This document shows, piece after piece, positions 7,999-17,122 of a stretch of DNA of 64,000 bases. The position numbers were made by a program, and so were the translations under genes. The DNA is from Lewinellaceae bacterium (GTDB taxonomy: Bacteria > Bacteroidota > Bacteroidia > Chitinophagales > Saprospiraceae), in contig JACJYE010000008.1 of NCBI GenBank assembly GCA_020636255.1, positions 313,772-377,771 on the forward strand, given 5' to 3'. Position 1 is the stretch's first letter. Each line of letters opens with the position of its first letter. Below the pieces are notes generated by a model that saw nothing but the letters and a program-made list of their open reading frames with translations, had not been told where the DNA came from and made no database searches.

Positions 7999-8982
7999 TC
8001 AGAGGCGCCCTTCTGCCCGGAACCAGTCGATAGCGTCGTTGACGGCCTCGCGTACAGGTGTCTGCGGAAGCCCCAGTTCTTCTACCGCTTTCCTGCCGGA
8101 GTAGTAATTACCCAGGCAGGCCATCCGCCCTGTGACGTGGTTGATCCAGGCCGGCCGGCCCGTAAGCTTCCCGAAAAGGCTTCCCAAAACCCCCACGCCC
8201 CTGGCCAGAATGCCTGGCACGGGAAGCTGCAGGGGCTTGCGGCCCGCTACTTCGTTGAGCAGGTTGTAGAAAGACCGGTAGCTCAGGTTTTCGCCGGCCA
8301 ACAGGTAACACTCGCCGGGCAGGCCGCGCTCCAGGGCCTGGCAGACCCCGATGGCAGCGTCCCTTACATGGATAAAGTTCTTGCCGCCGGGAGGTATCCA
8401 TTGGACCCTGGCCTTGAGCCCCTGCAACAGCAGCCTGCCAGAACTGGGTTTCAGGTCGAGGGGGCCGAGCATAAAGGTAGGGTTAACGACCACTGCCGGC
8501 AGCCCATGTTGTTCTACCTGTTCGAGGACATACTGCTGCGCCAGGTATTTGCTGTTCACATAACCGGAATGGTAGTGAAAAAGGCGAAATTCGCTGAGCT
8601 CGGTGCCGGGTTGTTCCATCGTACCGTGCCCAAAGGTATTGGCGGTGCTGACGTAGACGAAACGGCGGATACCGGCAGCCTTCGCTGCCCGGGCCAGCTG
8701 TATGGCCCCGTTTACATTGGCTGCTTCGAAATGGCGAAAGGCGGTAGGCCATTGTGCCGTGCATGAAGCGGCATGGATCACGCCATCACAACCATTTACG
8801 GCGCCGCTGAGGCTCGCTTCCTCTTCCAGGCAGCCGTAATGCACTTCGAAAGGCAGGCCTTCCACCCCTTTCAGCGAGCTGCCGGGCCGTACCAGCAGGC
8901 GTAATGCATGGCCCCTCCTGACGAGCTCATGGGCGACATTGCACCCCAGCAACCCGGATGCTCCGGTGAGTAGGATCTTCAT
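7999..8982 (-). CDS. NAD(P)-dependent epimerase/dehydratase family protein (extended SDR, 327 aa)
   Basis: It has an extended short-chain dehydrogenase fold: the nucleotide-binding GASGLLG lies at residues 7-13, the catalytic YVNSK (YxxxK) near residue 150, and VVNPTFMLGP follows. The overall pattern resembles dihydroflavonol-4-reductase-like and HpnA-like enzymes that oxidise or reduce sugar-, sterol- or isoprenoid-linked alcohols; the substrate cannot be read from the sequence. It is the last gene of a leftward operon, 12 bp after the DUF2062-SDR fusion, which suggests joint work on one lipid or polyketide-like substrate. Confidence 0.9.
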   Translation of the reverse strand: MKILLTGASGLLGCNVAHELVRRGHALRLLVRPGSSLKGVEGLPFEVHYGCLEEEASLSGAVNGCDGVIHAASCTAQWPTAFRHFEAANVNGAIQLARAAKAAGIRRFVYVSTANTFGHGTMEQPGTELSEFRLFHYHSGYVNSKYLAQQYVLEQVEQHGLPAVVVNPTFMLGPLDLKPSSGRLLLQGLKARVQWIPPGGKNFIHVRDAAIGVCQALERGLPGECYLLAGENLSYRSFYNLLNEVAGRKPLQLPVPGILARGVGVLGSLFGKLTGRPAWINHVTGRMACLGNYYSGRKAVEELGLPQTPVREAVNDAIDWFRAEGRL

Positions 8983-8994
8983 GTAATACAGTAT

Positions 8995-10326
8995 TTAAGC
9001 GCTCGTTAGAGCCTGATTGGTGAAAACAGGCGACTCTTCTGACAGCTCCGCGCGCCTGCCGGACTTCTCATCTGCGTGAAGCTCGCGGCGGATAGCCCGA
9101 GACACCAGGCGGATGCTCCACGATGTGGGCAGGGCCTTCATCAACAACCAGTTCAGCTTGTTGCCCCAGCCGGGTATGATAGCCGCCTTACCTGCCAGGG
9201 TGCCGGCAATAGCTGCAGTGGCGATCTCCCGGGCCGGCAGCAGGCTGAGGCTTGCCAAAGCCCCCTGCTCGATGATCCGGCGCGAAGAGCTGAAATTCGT
9301 CAGGATAGGGCCAGGATGAACCACGCTGACGGAAACCGGCGTATGGCGCAGCTCCTCCCGCAAGGCCCGCGAAAAGGCATATACGAATGCTTTGCTGGCC
9401 GGATAGACGGTTTTGTAGGCTATGGGGCTAAAGGCTGCCATACTTGATACATTGAGGATGTAACTATGGCGATGGCGCATCAACTCGGGTAGCATCAGCC
9501 GGGTGAGCAACACTGTGGCGCGCACATTGAGTTGCAGGAGCCGGTCGATATACAAAGGCGAAACCGCTTTCATTTCGGCTGTTCCTCCCATTCCCGCATT
9601 GTTCACCAGCCAGTTCACCGGGTAGCGGCCCCGCAACTCGCGCACCAGCTTCTCTATAGCGCCCGGGGCAGTGAGGTCCATTTCAAAAACTGCTATTTCA
9701 ACCCCGAATTGCCGGCGGGCCTGCCTGGCCAGCTGATCCAGGTTGCGCCCGGGCAATGCGACGAGGATGAGGTTGGCCCCCCGGCGGGCCAGCTCCAGCG
9801 CCAGCTCCTTGCCCAGGCCGGCGCTGGCGCCCGTGATCAAAGCATAAGGGCTTCGTTCCTCCTTCCCTACCCTTTCCTCCTGAGGCTGCAGCAAATTGTA
9901 ACTGAACCGGTACAGCATCAGCGCCCCCGGCGCCCCCAGCAGCAACCCCCCGGTGAGCAGGGCCATAAAGGTGTCCCGGTTTCCCCAGAAAGCGTGGATA
10001 ACCGCTCCGAGCGAGAGGCTCTCCGGCATCGAAAAGCCTGCTTCCGTACCCAACAACTGTTGCCCGGCAAAATAAGCGGCCGAATAGAACAGCGGCCCTG
10101 TCAATGCATTGATGTGGTACACTCCGATCACGGCCGCTGCCCGGTTCCATTTCAGCAGGCTGGCCAAAAGCAGGGCTATCCACACCTTCAGGCCTACAAA
10201 AGGCGTAGTGCCCAGAAAAAAGCCCAGGGCATAAGCCCCGGCAACCTTGCGGGGATGGGCCCTGATGGAAGTAAGTTTGGCAACCAGGCGGCGCCTGGCG
10301 CCGGGTAAGATCTTTTTATAATACAT
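8995..10326 (-). CDS. fusion of a DUF2062 membrane domain and a classical SDR oxidoreductase (443 aa)
   Basis: Residues 1-150 form a DUF2062-like membrane module: an amphipathic start, then GAYALGFFLGTTPFVGLK and several hydrophobic helices. Residues 160-430 are a classical short-chain dehydrogenase with ITGASAGLGKELA (cofactor binding), NNAGMGG, the catalytic Ser in LNVSSMAAF, YPASK and HPGPILTNF. DUF2062 usually occurs alone or beside glycosyltransferases, so this fusion would anchor the reductase at the inner membrane. The ATG at 10326 is preferred to an in-frame TTG 15 nt upstream. It lies in an operon between the START-domain gene and the epimerase. Confidence 0.88.
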   Translation of the reverse strand: MYYKKILPGARRRLVAKLTSIRAHPRKVAGAYALGFFLGTTPFVGLKVWIALLLASLLKWNRAAAVIGVYHINALTGPLFYSAAYFAGQQLLGTEAGFSMPESLSLGAVIHAFWGNRDTFMALLTGGLLLGAPGALMLYRFSYNLLQPQEERVGKEERSPYALITGASAGLGKELALELARRGANLILVALPGRNLDQLARQARRQFGVEIAVFEMDLTAPGAIEKLVRELRGRYPVNWLVNNAGMGGTAEMKAVSPLYIDRLLQLNVRATVLLTRLMLPELMRHRHSYILNVSSMAAFSPIAYKTVYPASKAFVYAFSRALREELRHTPVSVSVVHPGPILTNFSSSRRIIEQGALASLSLLPAREIATAAIAGTLAGKAAIIPGWGNKLNWLLMKALPTSWSIRLVSRAIRRELHADEKSGRRAELSEESPVFTNQALTSA

Positions 10327-10375
10327 AAATATCGTTTGCAAATTGTTAGGTTATAACCTGAGCGCTTGTTCGGAT

Positions 10376-11011
10376 TCACAATTGCCCCAGAAAAGCATTC
10401 ATGGTGTCCAGCAGGTTGCCCTGGACGATGGGGTCGGTGATCCAGCGGGGCAAGCTTGGGCGCTCCGTCGTTATAACCGTATAGGACACTTTGGACCTCC
10501 CCCCTGCTACAGGCTCCAGCAGCCAGGCTCCGGAGACTCCGGCCATGCGCTTCACGCCCCGCCTGGGCGGCGCTTTGCTATCGGAAGCCGACCGGAAACC
10601 GAGCTTAGCACTGCCGCCGTTTTTATGCAGCTCATATCGCAACAGGCAGTCCTGGTCGCTCACCGGCCATGGCAGGTCGTAGCGCACATAGGCCAGCCAG
10701 CCGTCATCGTTGTCTTCCAGTATCCTGCAGGCGCCGGCATGGCGCATCCAGGCCAGCGCTTTTGACTCATCGCGTAGTAGCTCCAGCAAGGCCTGAGGGC
10801 TTGCCGGCGCTATAAATTCGGCTTTTAGTTCGCGGGCCTGGCGCCCGGGTTCCACCTCCAGCCAGCGCTCGTACAAGGCGACCTGGCCTTGCTTTTTCAC
10901 CAGCTCATAACCGGTGGTTCCAGCCCGGGGAGGCGCATCAGGGGCAATAGGCAGTTCACGCGCGGGCAGGGCCAGGCCTGCCAGCGACAAGGCAATGATC
11001 AGGGTCTTCAT
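10376..11011 (-). CDS. secreted START/Bet v1-like lipid-binding domain protein (211 aa)
   Basis: The start at 11011 gives a clean signal peptide (MKTLIIALSLAGLALPA). The rest resembles START-domain proteins, a helix-grip fold with a hydrophobic ligand cavity: YELVKKQGQVALYERWLEV, then KAEFIAPASPQALLELL, DDGWLAYVRYDLPWPVSDQD, RMAGVSGAWLLEP and a C-terminal helix. Bacterial relatives are largely uncharacterised. Being first in an operon with two SDR-type enzymes, a role in binding a hydrophobic substrate is plausible but inferred. Confidence 0.82.
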   Translation of the reverse strand: MKTLIIALSLAGLALPARELPIAPDAPPRAGTTGYELVKKQGQVALYERWLEVEPGRQARELKAEFIAPASPQALLELLRDESKALAWMRHAGACRILEDNDDGWLAYVRYDLPWPVSDQDCLLRYELHKNGGSAKLGFRSASDSKAPPRRGVKRMAGVSGAWLLEPVAGGRSKVSYTVITTERPSLPRWITDPIVQGNLLDTMNAFLGQL

Positions 11012-11147
11012 CTGTTCCGATTTTGTTGATGATACCCGAACGGGCATGCCAATGGCCAGCCCTGCCGGGTGATGTAATACAAGGGGTTTGTCTTACTGAA
11101 AGACGGACTTTTTGAGAAGTGCGAAAAAAGAAGTAAAAAACCGGCGG

Positions 11148-11165
11148 CTTATTTTTTGAACACTT
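11148..11165 (-). repeat. dispersed short motif (GTGTTCAAAAAATAAG), copy 2
   Basis: On the minus strand this reads AAGTGTTCAAAAAATAAG, followed by CCGCCGG. See copies at 5138, 25954 and 58785. Confidence 0.55.
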
Positions 11166-11282
11166 ACATAGTATGTATAGGATGCATTTTACCCCAGCGT
11201 TCCCCTATAGGTTGGAACTTTTTTGTACAAAACGGCGGGCTCCATTTCTGAACTGGCAGTGGAATTCCCGTGTTCTAGAATC

Positions 11283-11693
11283 ATGAACGACCTGACGGCC
11301 CATCCCATTCTGCTATTCGACGGCGTCTGCAACCTGTGCAACAGCAGCGTACAGTTTATCATCAGGCGAGACCCTGCGGGGGTGTTCCGCTTTGCATCGC
11401 TGCAATCGGAAACCGCCAGGGAAATGCTGGCCGGCAGCGATAAAAAAATCCAGGCCCTTAGTACGGTTATCTTGTATGAGCATGGAAAATGGCGCCTGAA
11501 ATCGGATGCAGCCCTGCATATCGTACGGCGCCTGCCGGGGTTGTGGCCCCTGTTATACGTTTTTATCCTCATTCCCCGCCCCTTACGCGATGCTGTTTAC
11601 GACTGGGTTGCGCGCAACCGCTACCGGTGGTTCGGCAAAAAAGAACAGTGCATGATACCCAGGCCCGAGTGGCGCGGCAGGTTTATCGGGTAA
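11283..11693 (+). CDS. DCC family thiol-disulfide oxidoreductase-like protein (DUF393, 136 aa)
   Basis: It has the family-defining motif near the N-terminus, LLFDGVCNLCNSSVQFI (DGxCxxC), then RFASLQSE and a C-terminal YRWFGKK that is also typical. DCC proteins are predicted thioredoxin-like oxidoreductases of unknown substrate. ATG 11283 is chosen because it puts the motif at its usual distance from the start; a frame running 20 codons upstream has no family similarity. The following ECF sigma gene is 89 bp downstream in the same direction. Confidence 0.9.
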   Translation: MNDLTAHPILLFDGVCNLCNSSVQFIIRRDPAGVFRFASLQSETAREMLAGSDKKIQALSTVILYEHGKWRLKSDAALHIVRRLPGLWPLLYVFILIPRPLRDAVYDWVARNRYRWFGKKEQCMIPRPEWRGRFIG

Positions 11694-11782
11694 CCTCCCG
11701 CCTGTTCATCACATAATAATGTCAGGAAAAACGCCGGCTACGCCCACCAAAATAGCTTTATCTTGCATCAAGGAATAATAGA

Positions 11783-12364
11783 ATGAAAGTGATCAACCGG
11801 AAAAAACTGCCCGTGACGGAACAAGAGCTCCTAGAAGCCTGCAAAAATGACGACCGGCTTGCGCAGCGCTTGTTGTATGACCGTTATTCTCCGGACATGT
11901 TCGGCCTGTGCCTGCGTTATGTCAAAAACCGGGAAGATGCGGAAGATGTCCTTGTCGAGGCTTTTTTCAAGGTGTTCGACAATATCGGGCAGTACATGGG
12001 CCTGGGCAGCTTTGAGGGCTGGATACGCCGCATCGTCGTCAATGAAGCCCTGATGTTTCTCCGCCGCCGCCACAATTTCAATATGACAGTAGAGATCAGT
12101 GAATCGGCGCCTCCGTCCAGCCAGCCGCGCATCGTGGATGAATTGTCGGCCCAGGACATCCTCGGGCTGCTGGGGCAATTGCCAACCGGTTATCGCACGG
12201 TCTTCAACCTGTACGTACTGGAAGGCTACAAACACAGGGAGATCGCCGATATGCTGGGTATCAGCATCAACACATCGAAATCGCAGCTCATCCTCGCCAA
12301 AAAACGCCTGCAGGAACTGCTGGAGCAGGCCGGTTACCAGGGCTTTGAAGAGTCAGCTATTTGA
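11783..12364 (+). CDS. ECF-type RNA polymerase sigma factor (193 aa)
   Basis: Sigma-70 region 2 is visible at residues 15-95 (LLYDRYSPDMFGLCLRYVKN, then EDAEDVLVEAFFKVF and WIRRIVVNEALMFLRRR). Region 4 follows at 125-180 (LPTGYRTVFNLYVLEGYKH, REIADMLGISINTSKSQL), ending with the usual AKKRLQELL helix. There is no region 3, as in ECF factors. The next gene encodes a single-pass membrane protein and starts within or just after the stop codon, so the two are translated together; this is the usual sigma/anti-sigma layout, although the partner lacks a recognisable anti-sigma motif. Confidence 0.95.
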   Translation: MKVINRKKLPVTEQELLEACKNDDRLAQRLLYDRYSPDMFGLCLRYVKNREDAEDVLVEAFFKVFDNIGQYMGLGSFEGWIRRIVVNEALMFLRRRHNFNMTVEISESAPPSSQPRIVDELSAQDILGLLGQLPTGYRTVFNLYVLEGYKHREIADMLGISINTSKSQLILAKKRLQELLEQAGYQGFEESAI

Positions 12365-12435
12365 GGAGGGGAAACGGCGAAGCACAAAACGAGGGAGCAC
12401 TGGAACTAAAGAGCAATCTCAAATTCATAGCCAAA

Positions 12436-13266
12436 ATGACACATAAAAAAGACCTTTTCCAACTGTTCAGAGATAATGAGCACAAGTTGCGGGAAGCACC
12501 TTCGGCCCGCAGCTGGCAGCGGCTGGAGCAGCGGCTCGACGGCAGGCGGGGCAGGCGCCATTTCCGCTTCAGCCGCAGCCTGAGCATGGTAGCCGCCGTG
12601 CTGGCCCTGGCCGTGCTCGTCAGCCTGATCTCACTGCTTGCGGGTGGCAACGAAAACCGCTTCCTGGCATCTAACGGCAGGGCTATACCTGTTGGCCTGG
12701 AAGACCTGCGCCAAACCGATGCAGACCCTCTTGACCTCCAAACCGTTAAGATCGCCCAACAGGCCCAGCAACAGCTCCGGCGCCCCATTTCGGAAGGGAC
12801 GCCCAGCCAGAAACTCGTGCTGGCAAACCAGAGCCCCTCTTCCTCAAAAGCCGCCATCGAAACCTTCCGATGGCTGGTAGGGCAATGGTCGTCCACCTAC
12901 CAGGGTAAAACGGCCACTGTGATCTGGCAGCAGATCAACGACGCCAGTTATGCCGCTACCGCTACTCCCGAAGGCCAGGAACAGCCTTCCGAACAGATGA
13001 GTATCTACCAGGATGGCAAGCAGTTGTTCTTTAGCTTCGGAGCTGGTACATCAGAAAGCGCGGCCGGCAGGTACGCCCTCGTATCCCTCAACGGCGAAGA
13101 AGCCGTGTTCGAAAATGCAGCCGCCGGGTTCCCCCGGCAGGTCGTTTTTAGCAGGACGGGCAACGACGAGCTGCGCATTATCTACCAGGGGCTGCCTCCC
13201 GGGCAGGAAACAGGGCAAACGCCACGCCCCCTCGTGCGCCAGCTCCGGCGCCTGAGGCTACAGTGA
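12436..13266 (+). CDS. single-pass membrane protein with C-terminal DUF6265-like domain, possible sigma partner (276 aa)
   Basis: A basic cytosolic N-terminus of about 60 residues (MTHKKDLFQLFRDNEHKLR) is followed by one membrane helix (SMVAAVLALAVLVSLISLL). After a Gln/Pro-rich linker comes an extracytoplasmic domain starting FRWLVGQWSSTYQGKTAT. WLxGxW followed by a short beta-barrel is typical of DUF6265/lipocalin-like folds. The topology, N-in helix and sensor outside, and position directly behind an ECF sigma gene suggest a regulator of that sigma factor (inference). A TTG at 12361 overlapping the sigma stop is an alternative start; ATG 12436 is preferred. Confidence 0.72.
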   Translation: MTHKKDLFQLFRDNEHKLREAPSARSWQRLEQRLDGRRGRRHFRFSRSLSMVAAVLALAVLVSLISLLAGGNENRFLASNGRAIPVGLEDLRQTDADPLDLQTVKIAQQAQQQLRRPISEGTPSQKLVLANQSPSSSKAAIETFRWLVGQWSSTYQGKTATVIWQQINDASYAATATPEGQEQPSEQMSIYQDGKQLFFSFGAGTSESAAGRYALVSLNGEEAVFENAAAGFPRQVVFSRTGNDELRIIYQGLPPGQETGQTPRPLVRQLRRLRLQ

Positions 13267-13299
13267 GCGCGATACGGGCAGCCAATTTTCCGCTATACC

Positions 13300-13330
13300 T
13301 TGAAGCATATTAAGAATCGGTGTAACTTTG
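13300..13330 (+). promoter_or_regulatory. predicted promoter of the SWIM-protein gene
   Basis: TTG at 13300-13302, a 20-nt spacer, then an exact TAACTTTG at 13323-13330. This is a good match to the Bacteroidota vegetative promoter, 77 nt before the start codon at 13407. Confidence 0.65.
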
Positions 13331-13406
13331 AAACTTTGCCCCGAACAGGCCCGTTTTTCTACATATCCTGTAAAAAGAGCAAAAAGGACGGGTATAAGCG
13401 GAAGTT

Positions 13407-15095
13407 ATGAATTTTCCACTTCAGAAACTGGAAGCACATATCGACGACTTACCTCTTGCCGAGGGAGAGGCCCTGCTCGAGAGCGGGGCTGTCGAACGTT
13501 TAATGGAAGCAGAGAAACACCTGTGGGTTGCCGTAGTAGACGGACAGGAAGCAGAAGTGCAGGTCACACCCTCTCGTGTGGTGGCCGGCAGTTGCGAGTG
13601 CCAGCGATTCCGCCAGCAGGGCATGTGCGAACACCTGGCCGCCCTGCTGCTCGCCCTGCGGCGGCACCTGCAGTCCAGGCAGGACGGCCGCAGGCAGGCC
13701 CGGCAAAAGCAGGCGGAAGGGCCCAGGAAGCTCACGACAGGCATTGTGCTGGGCCACGTTTCCAAAGAAGACCTCGTCGATTTCGTCCGCGAATTTGCCC
13801 GCACCAACCGCAATTTCGCCATCGCCCTCAAAGCCCGCTTTGCTTCCGCCGTTTCCGAGATCGACTCCAAAGAAAAATACCTGCAGCTGCTCGAGAGCAC
13901 CATCAACGCAGTGCGGAAAGCCGACCGCAGCATCACCCTGCGCGGCAGCCAGAAGCTGGCCAGCGTGCTGGAAGAACTTCAACTGCAAACCATCCAGGCC
14001 ATCGACGAAGCGGATTTTACGGAAGCTACCTACATTGCCCAAAGCATCATCGAAAAGGTCACGCCCGTCCTGAAAAAAGCGAAAGGGAAAGAACGGGAGA
14101 TCCGCCATTATATCAGCCAGGCCTTCGACAACCTGCAACGGCTGGTGAGCCGCAGGCCGGCGCCTTCCCTGCTGAAGGAGCTGCGCGAGTATGCTATGGC
14201 CGAGCACAGCAAGCTGGCCTACCGCTCGAACAACATCGACCAGGCCTTTTTCAAGTTGCTGATGCTGCTTTGCCAGAGCCCCACAGAAGAGCAGGAACTG
14301 CTGGATGCCCTCGAGCAACAGAAGGCCAAATACCAGGTGGAAGGCAGGCCGCTGGCCCCTTTGCTGGTGCTGCAGCTCAACATACTGGAGCGAGCAGGCC
14401 GGGCAGAAGAGGCCCGGCAGCTGATGGAACACAACCTCAGCCTGCCGGATGTGCTGCAGTACGCCATCGAACAGGCTCGGGCCAGAGGCAAAGTGCCCCG
14501 CGTAAAGGCACTGGCCGCCTTTGGCCTCAAACTGGGCATGCCTGCCGATGTAAAAAGCAGCCTGGAATCCATGCTGCTCCTGCTGGCCGAAAGCGAGGAA
14601 GACTGGGAAGAGGTGAACCGTTATGCCATGCTCCGGTTCATGGACACCCTCGATTTTTCGTACTTCGAACAGGCGCGCCGCACTGCTCCTGATGATTGGG
14701 CCGAACAGGTGGACGGCATGCTGGAGCAGTTGCTGGCCCAACCTTATACGGCACGCCGCCGCGATGCTGTCGCCCGTGTCTTTGCAGAAGAAGGCAAGCT
14801 CGAATCCCTGATCGGCTACGTCGAACAGGCAGGCTCACTCGACCTGCTACTGCTCGTCGGGCGGTACCTCCTTGTACCCTACCGGGATCGGCTGTTTTAC
14901 CTGTACCGGCGCCTGCTGGCGGAATACCTCAACAATCACCTCGGCCGCAAAACATCCCAACGCATCCGGGAAGTGCTCGCCCACCTGCAAGACATCGGGG
15001 CCGGCGAACTGGCGGAAGAGCTGGTCGATGAATTCCGGGCGAAGTATCCCGAACGCCACTCGCTGATGGAAGAACTGGAGCTGCTGGATGGATGA
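13407..15095 (+). CDS. SWIM zinc-finger protein with long alpha-helical C-terminal part (562 aa)
   Basis: The N-terminal 100 residues carry a complete SWIM zinc finger, GSCECQRFRQQGMCEHLAAL (CxCx6-7CxH). SWIM fingers are known to mediate DNA or protein contacts. The remaining 450 residues are predicted all-helical with repeat-like 30-40-residue units and no catalytic motif. Similar SWIM proteins in Bacteroidota are conserved hypotheticals. It has its own predicted promoter; rlmH follows 105 bp downstream. Confidence 0.85.
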   Translation: MNFPLQKLEAHIDDLPLAEGEALLESGAVERLMEAEKHLWVAVVDGQEAEVQVTPSRVVAGSCECQRFRQQGMCEHLAALLLALRRHLQSRQDGRRQARQKQAEGPRKLTTGIVLGHVSKEDLVDFVREFARTNRNFAIALKARFASAVSEIDSKEKYLQLLESTINAVRKADRSITLRGSQKLASVLEELQLQTIQAIDEADFTEATYIAQSIIEKVTPVLKKAKGKEREIRHYISQAFDNLQRLVSRRPAPSLLKELREYAMAEHSKLAYRSNNIDQAFFKLLMLLCQSPTEEQELLDALEQQKAKYQVEGRPLAPLLVLQLNILERAGRAEEARQLMEHNLSLPDVLQYAIEQARARGKVPRVKALAAFGLKLGMPADVKSSLESMLLLLAESEEDWEEVNRYAMLRFMDTLDFSYFEQARRTAPDDWAEQVDGMLEQLLAQPYTARRRDAVARVFAEEGKLESLIGYVEQAGSLDLLLLVGRYLLVPYRDRLFYLYRRLLAEYLNNHLGRKTSQRIREVLAHLQDIGAGELAEELVDEFRAKYPERHSLMEELELLDG

Positions 15096-15200
15096 TCGGT
15101 TATATTGCATATATTTGGCGTAACGAATGGGCCGGCCCGCACCGCTCTATTGCGCAGCGGCCTCCAAACAAGCTCTTATACCGCCAAATACCTGTACGAG

Positions 15201-15674
15201 TTGAAGACTGAACTCTGGGCCATAGGAAAGACCAACGAACCTTACCTCGAAGAAGGCATGGGCATCTACCTGCGGCGGCTGGGGCACTACCTGAAGTTCG
15301 AACTGGCCATCCTTCCCGATGTTAAAAACGCCGGGAAGCTCAGGGCTGAGCAACTTCGGGAAGCGGAAGCGGAAACCGTGCTGAACCGGCTGCGCCCGGG
15401 CGACCACCTCATTCTGCTGGACGAGAACGGCAGGCAACCCAGCTCGGAAGAATTCGCCGGGCTGCTCAACCAGAAATTTCAACTCTCGCACAAACGCCTC
15501 GTTTTCCTCATCGGCGGTGCTTACGGCTTTTCCGACGGGCTCTACCAGCGCGCCGATATGAAGCTTTCGCTGTCGCGAATGACGTTTTCCCATCAGATGG
15601 TGCGGCTCTTTTTTCTGGAACAGCTCTATCGCGCCATGACGATCCTGAACAACGAACCCTATCACAACCCCTGA
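15201..15674 (+). CDS. rlmH: 23S rRNA (pseudouridine-1915 N3) methyltransferase RlmH (157 aa)
   Basis: RlmH is a SPOUT (trefoil-knot) methyltransferase that modifies helix 69 of 23S rRNA in the assembled ribosome. The knot motifs are present in order: LILLDENGRQPSSEEFA, FLIGGAYGFS and SLSRMTFSHQMVRLFFLEQL, then the closing YRAMTILNNEPYHNP. The start is TTG at 15201, because the family begins with a short strand (here KTELWAIGKTNEPY) and has about 155 residues. An in-frame ATG 32 codons upstream would add an unrelated extension. The rhomboid gene follows after 4 bp, so the two are probably co-translated. Confidence 0.95.
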   Translation: MKTELWAIGKTNEPYLEEGMGIYLRRLGHYLKFELAILPDVKNAGKLRAEQLREAEAETVLNRLRPGDHLILLDENGRQPSSEEFAGLLNQKFQLSHKRLVFLIGGAYGFSDGLYQRADMKLSLSRMTFSHQMVRLFFLEQLYRAMTILNNEPYHNP

Positions 15675-15678
15675 TAAT

Positions 15679-16323
15679 ATGACGATCAATGTAACCTTGC
15701 TTCTCATTGTCATGACCTGCCTGGTTTCCTACCAGGCTTTCAACAATACGGCCATGCGGCATAAGCTGCTCTTCCACCCTGCTTCGGTAGCCGAATTCAG
15801 CGAGTGGTACCGCTTTCTGACCAGTGGGTTCGTCCATGCCAACTGGGCGCACCTGATCATCAATATGTATGTGTTGTATCAGTTTGGCGATGTGCTGGAA
15901 TACCTCTTTACGGAGCAGTTGTTCGGCCCGCTGGCCGGGCGGCTGATCTTTCTGTTCTTTTACCTCAGCGCCATCATCGTAGCCGACATCCCCACCTTTC
16001 TGAAACACAGGAACAATTCGGGTTATGGCTCTCTGGGCGCCTCCGGCGCTACATCGGCAATGGTGATGGCCTATGTGATGTTCCAGCCATGGGGCTGGTT
16101 TATCTTCCCGCCGCTGCCGGGCATTCTGTTCGCCGCGGCCTACCTTTGGTATTCTTCTTATATGGCCAGGCGCGGCGGCGATAACATCGCCCACGACGCC
16201 CACTTCTGGGGCGCCGTTTACGGCATTGTCTTTATGGTGTTGCTGGCAGCAATCTACCGCCCCGGCCTGCTCCAGTTTTTCATCGCTCAGCTCCTTCAGG
16301 GGCCGAGCATGCCCAATTTCTGA
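15679..16323 (+). CDS. rhomboid family intramembrane serine protease (214 aa)
   Basis: Six hydrophobic segments fit the rhomboid core. The catalytic Ser is S122 in SLGASGATSA (GxSG), the catalytic His is H175 in AHDAHFWGAVYG, and the HANWAHLIINM segment supplies the His and Asn that shape the oxyanion hole. Rhomboids cleave membrane helices within the bilayer. The gene lies 4 bp after rlmH and 19 bp before the YdcF-like gene in one rightward unit. Confidence 0.93.
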   Translation: MTINVTLLLIVMTCLVSYQAFNNTAMRHKLLFHPASVAEFSEWYRFLTSGFVHANWAHLIINMYVLYQFGDVLEYLFTEQLFGPLAGRLIFLFFYLSAIIVADIPTFLKHRNNSGYGSLGASGATSAMVMAYVMFQPWGWFIFPPLPGILFAAAYLWYSSYMARRGGDNIAHDAHFWGAVYGIVFMVLLAAIYRPGLLQFFIAQLLQGPSMPNF

Positions 16324-16342
16324 ACCCAAGAGGTACCGCGCC

Positions 16343-17113
16343 ATGTTCTTCATCCTATCCAAACTGCTGGCCAACCTCATCCGCCCCATCACCTGGATAG
16401 TCCTGCTACTGGCCTATTCCTGGCTTGGGCGGCGGGAAAAGCGCAAAAAGCGCGCGTTGCTATTGGCGCTGGCCCTGCTGACCCTGCTGTCCAACCAGAT
16501 GATCTTCAACCTGGCCGTGCGGGTTTGGGAGCCCAACCTGCTGACAGCCGGCCAGATCGAAGAGCCTTACGATATCGGCATCCTGCTGGGTGGTTTTTCC
16601 AACCCTTACATCCAGCCGGGCCACGACCGCTTCAACCTCAACGACCGGGCCAACCGATTTACCAATGTACTGGAATTATACCGCCGGGGTAAGATACGTA
16701 AGATATTGGTTACGGGCGGAAACGGACAGCTGCTGAGCGACGCCCCCAGAGAAGCGGTCGAGGCCCGCGATTTCCTCATCGAGCTAGGCATCCCCGATCA
16801 GGATATCCTCATCGAGCCCGACAGCCGCAACACTCATGAAAATGCGCTGTATACCAAACGGCTGCTGGATGAGGCCTTCCCCAATGCCCGGTGCCTGTTG
16901 CTCACCTCCGCCTGGCACATGCGCCGCGCTTACGGCTGCTTCAATAAACAGGGCCTGCACACCACCCCTTTCCCGGTGGACTACCTCAGCGAAACGTGGC
17001 GCTTTACTCCCGACCAGATCCTGATGCCCAACGCCCGGGCCCTTTATCTCTGGGAGCTGATCATCAAGGAGTGGATTGGGTATGCGGCGTATTGGGCAAA
17101 AGGGTATATTTGA
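16343..17113 (+). CDS. YdcF/ElyC/SanA family protein (DUF218, 256 aa)
   Basis: Two N-terminal membrane helices (residues 5-50) precede a DUF218 domain: DIGILLGGFS, then KILVTGGNGQLL, EPDSRNTHENA, LLTSAWHMRRA and PVDYL. The conserved SRNTxENA and ThxxHMRRA-like segments are the family signature. ElyC/SanA relatives affect envelope integrity, but no catalytic activity is established. ATG 16343 is used; an earlier in-frame start would lie inside the rhomboid gene. It ends 10 bp from the convergent pepT stop. Confidence 0.88.
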   Translation: MFFILSKLLANLIRPITWIVLLLAYSWLGRREKRKKRALLLALALLTLLSNQMIFNLAVRVWEPNLLTAGQIEEPYDIGILLGGFSNPYIQPGHDRFNLNDRANRFTNVLELYRRGKIRKILVTGGNGQLLSDAPREAVEARDFLIELGIPDQDILIEPDSRNTHENALYTKRLLDEAFPNARCLLLTSAWHMRRAYGCFNKQGLHTTPFPVDYLSETWRFTPDQILMPNARALYLWELIIKEWIGYAAYWAKGYI

Positions 17114-17122
17114 TCGCCGACA

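Noticed and set aside
15105..15200. Earlier ATG for rlmH
   Set aside because: Would add 32 residues without family similarity; RlmH proteins start at the strand beginning KTELWAIGK.
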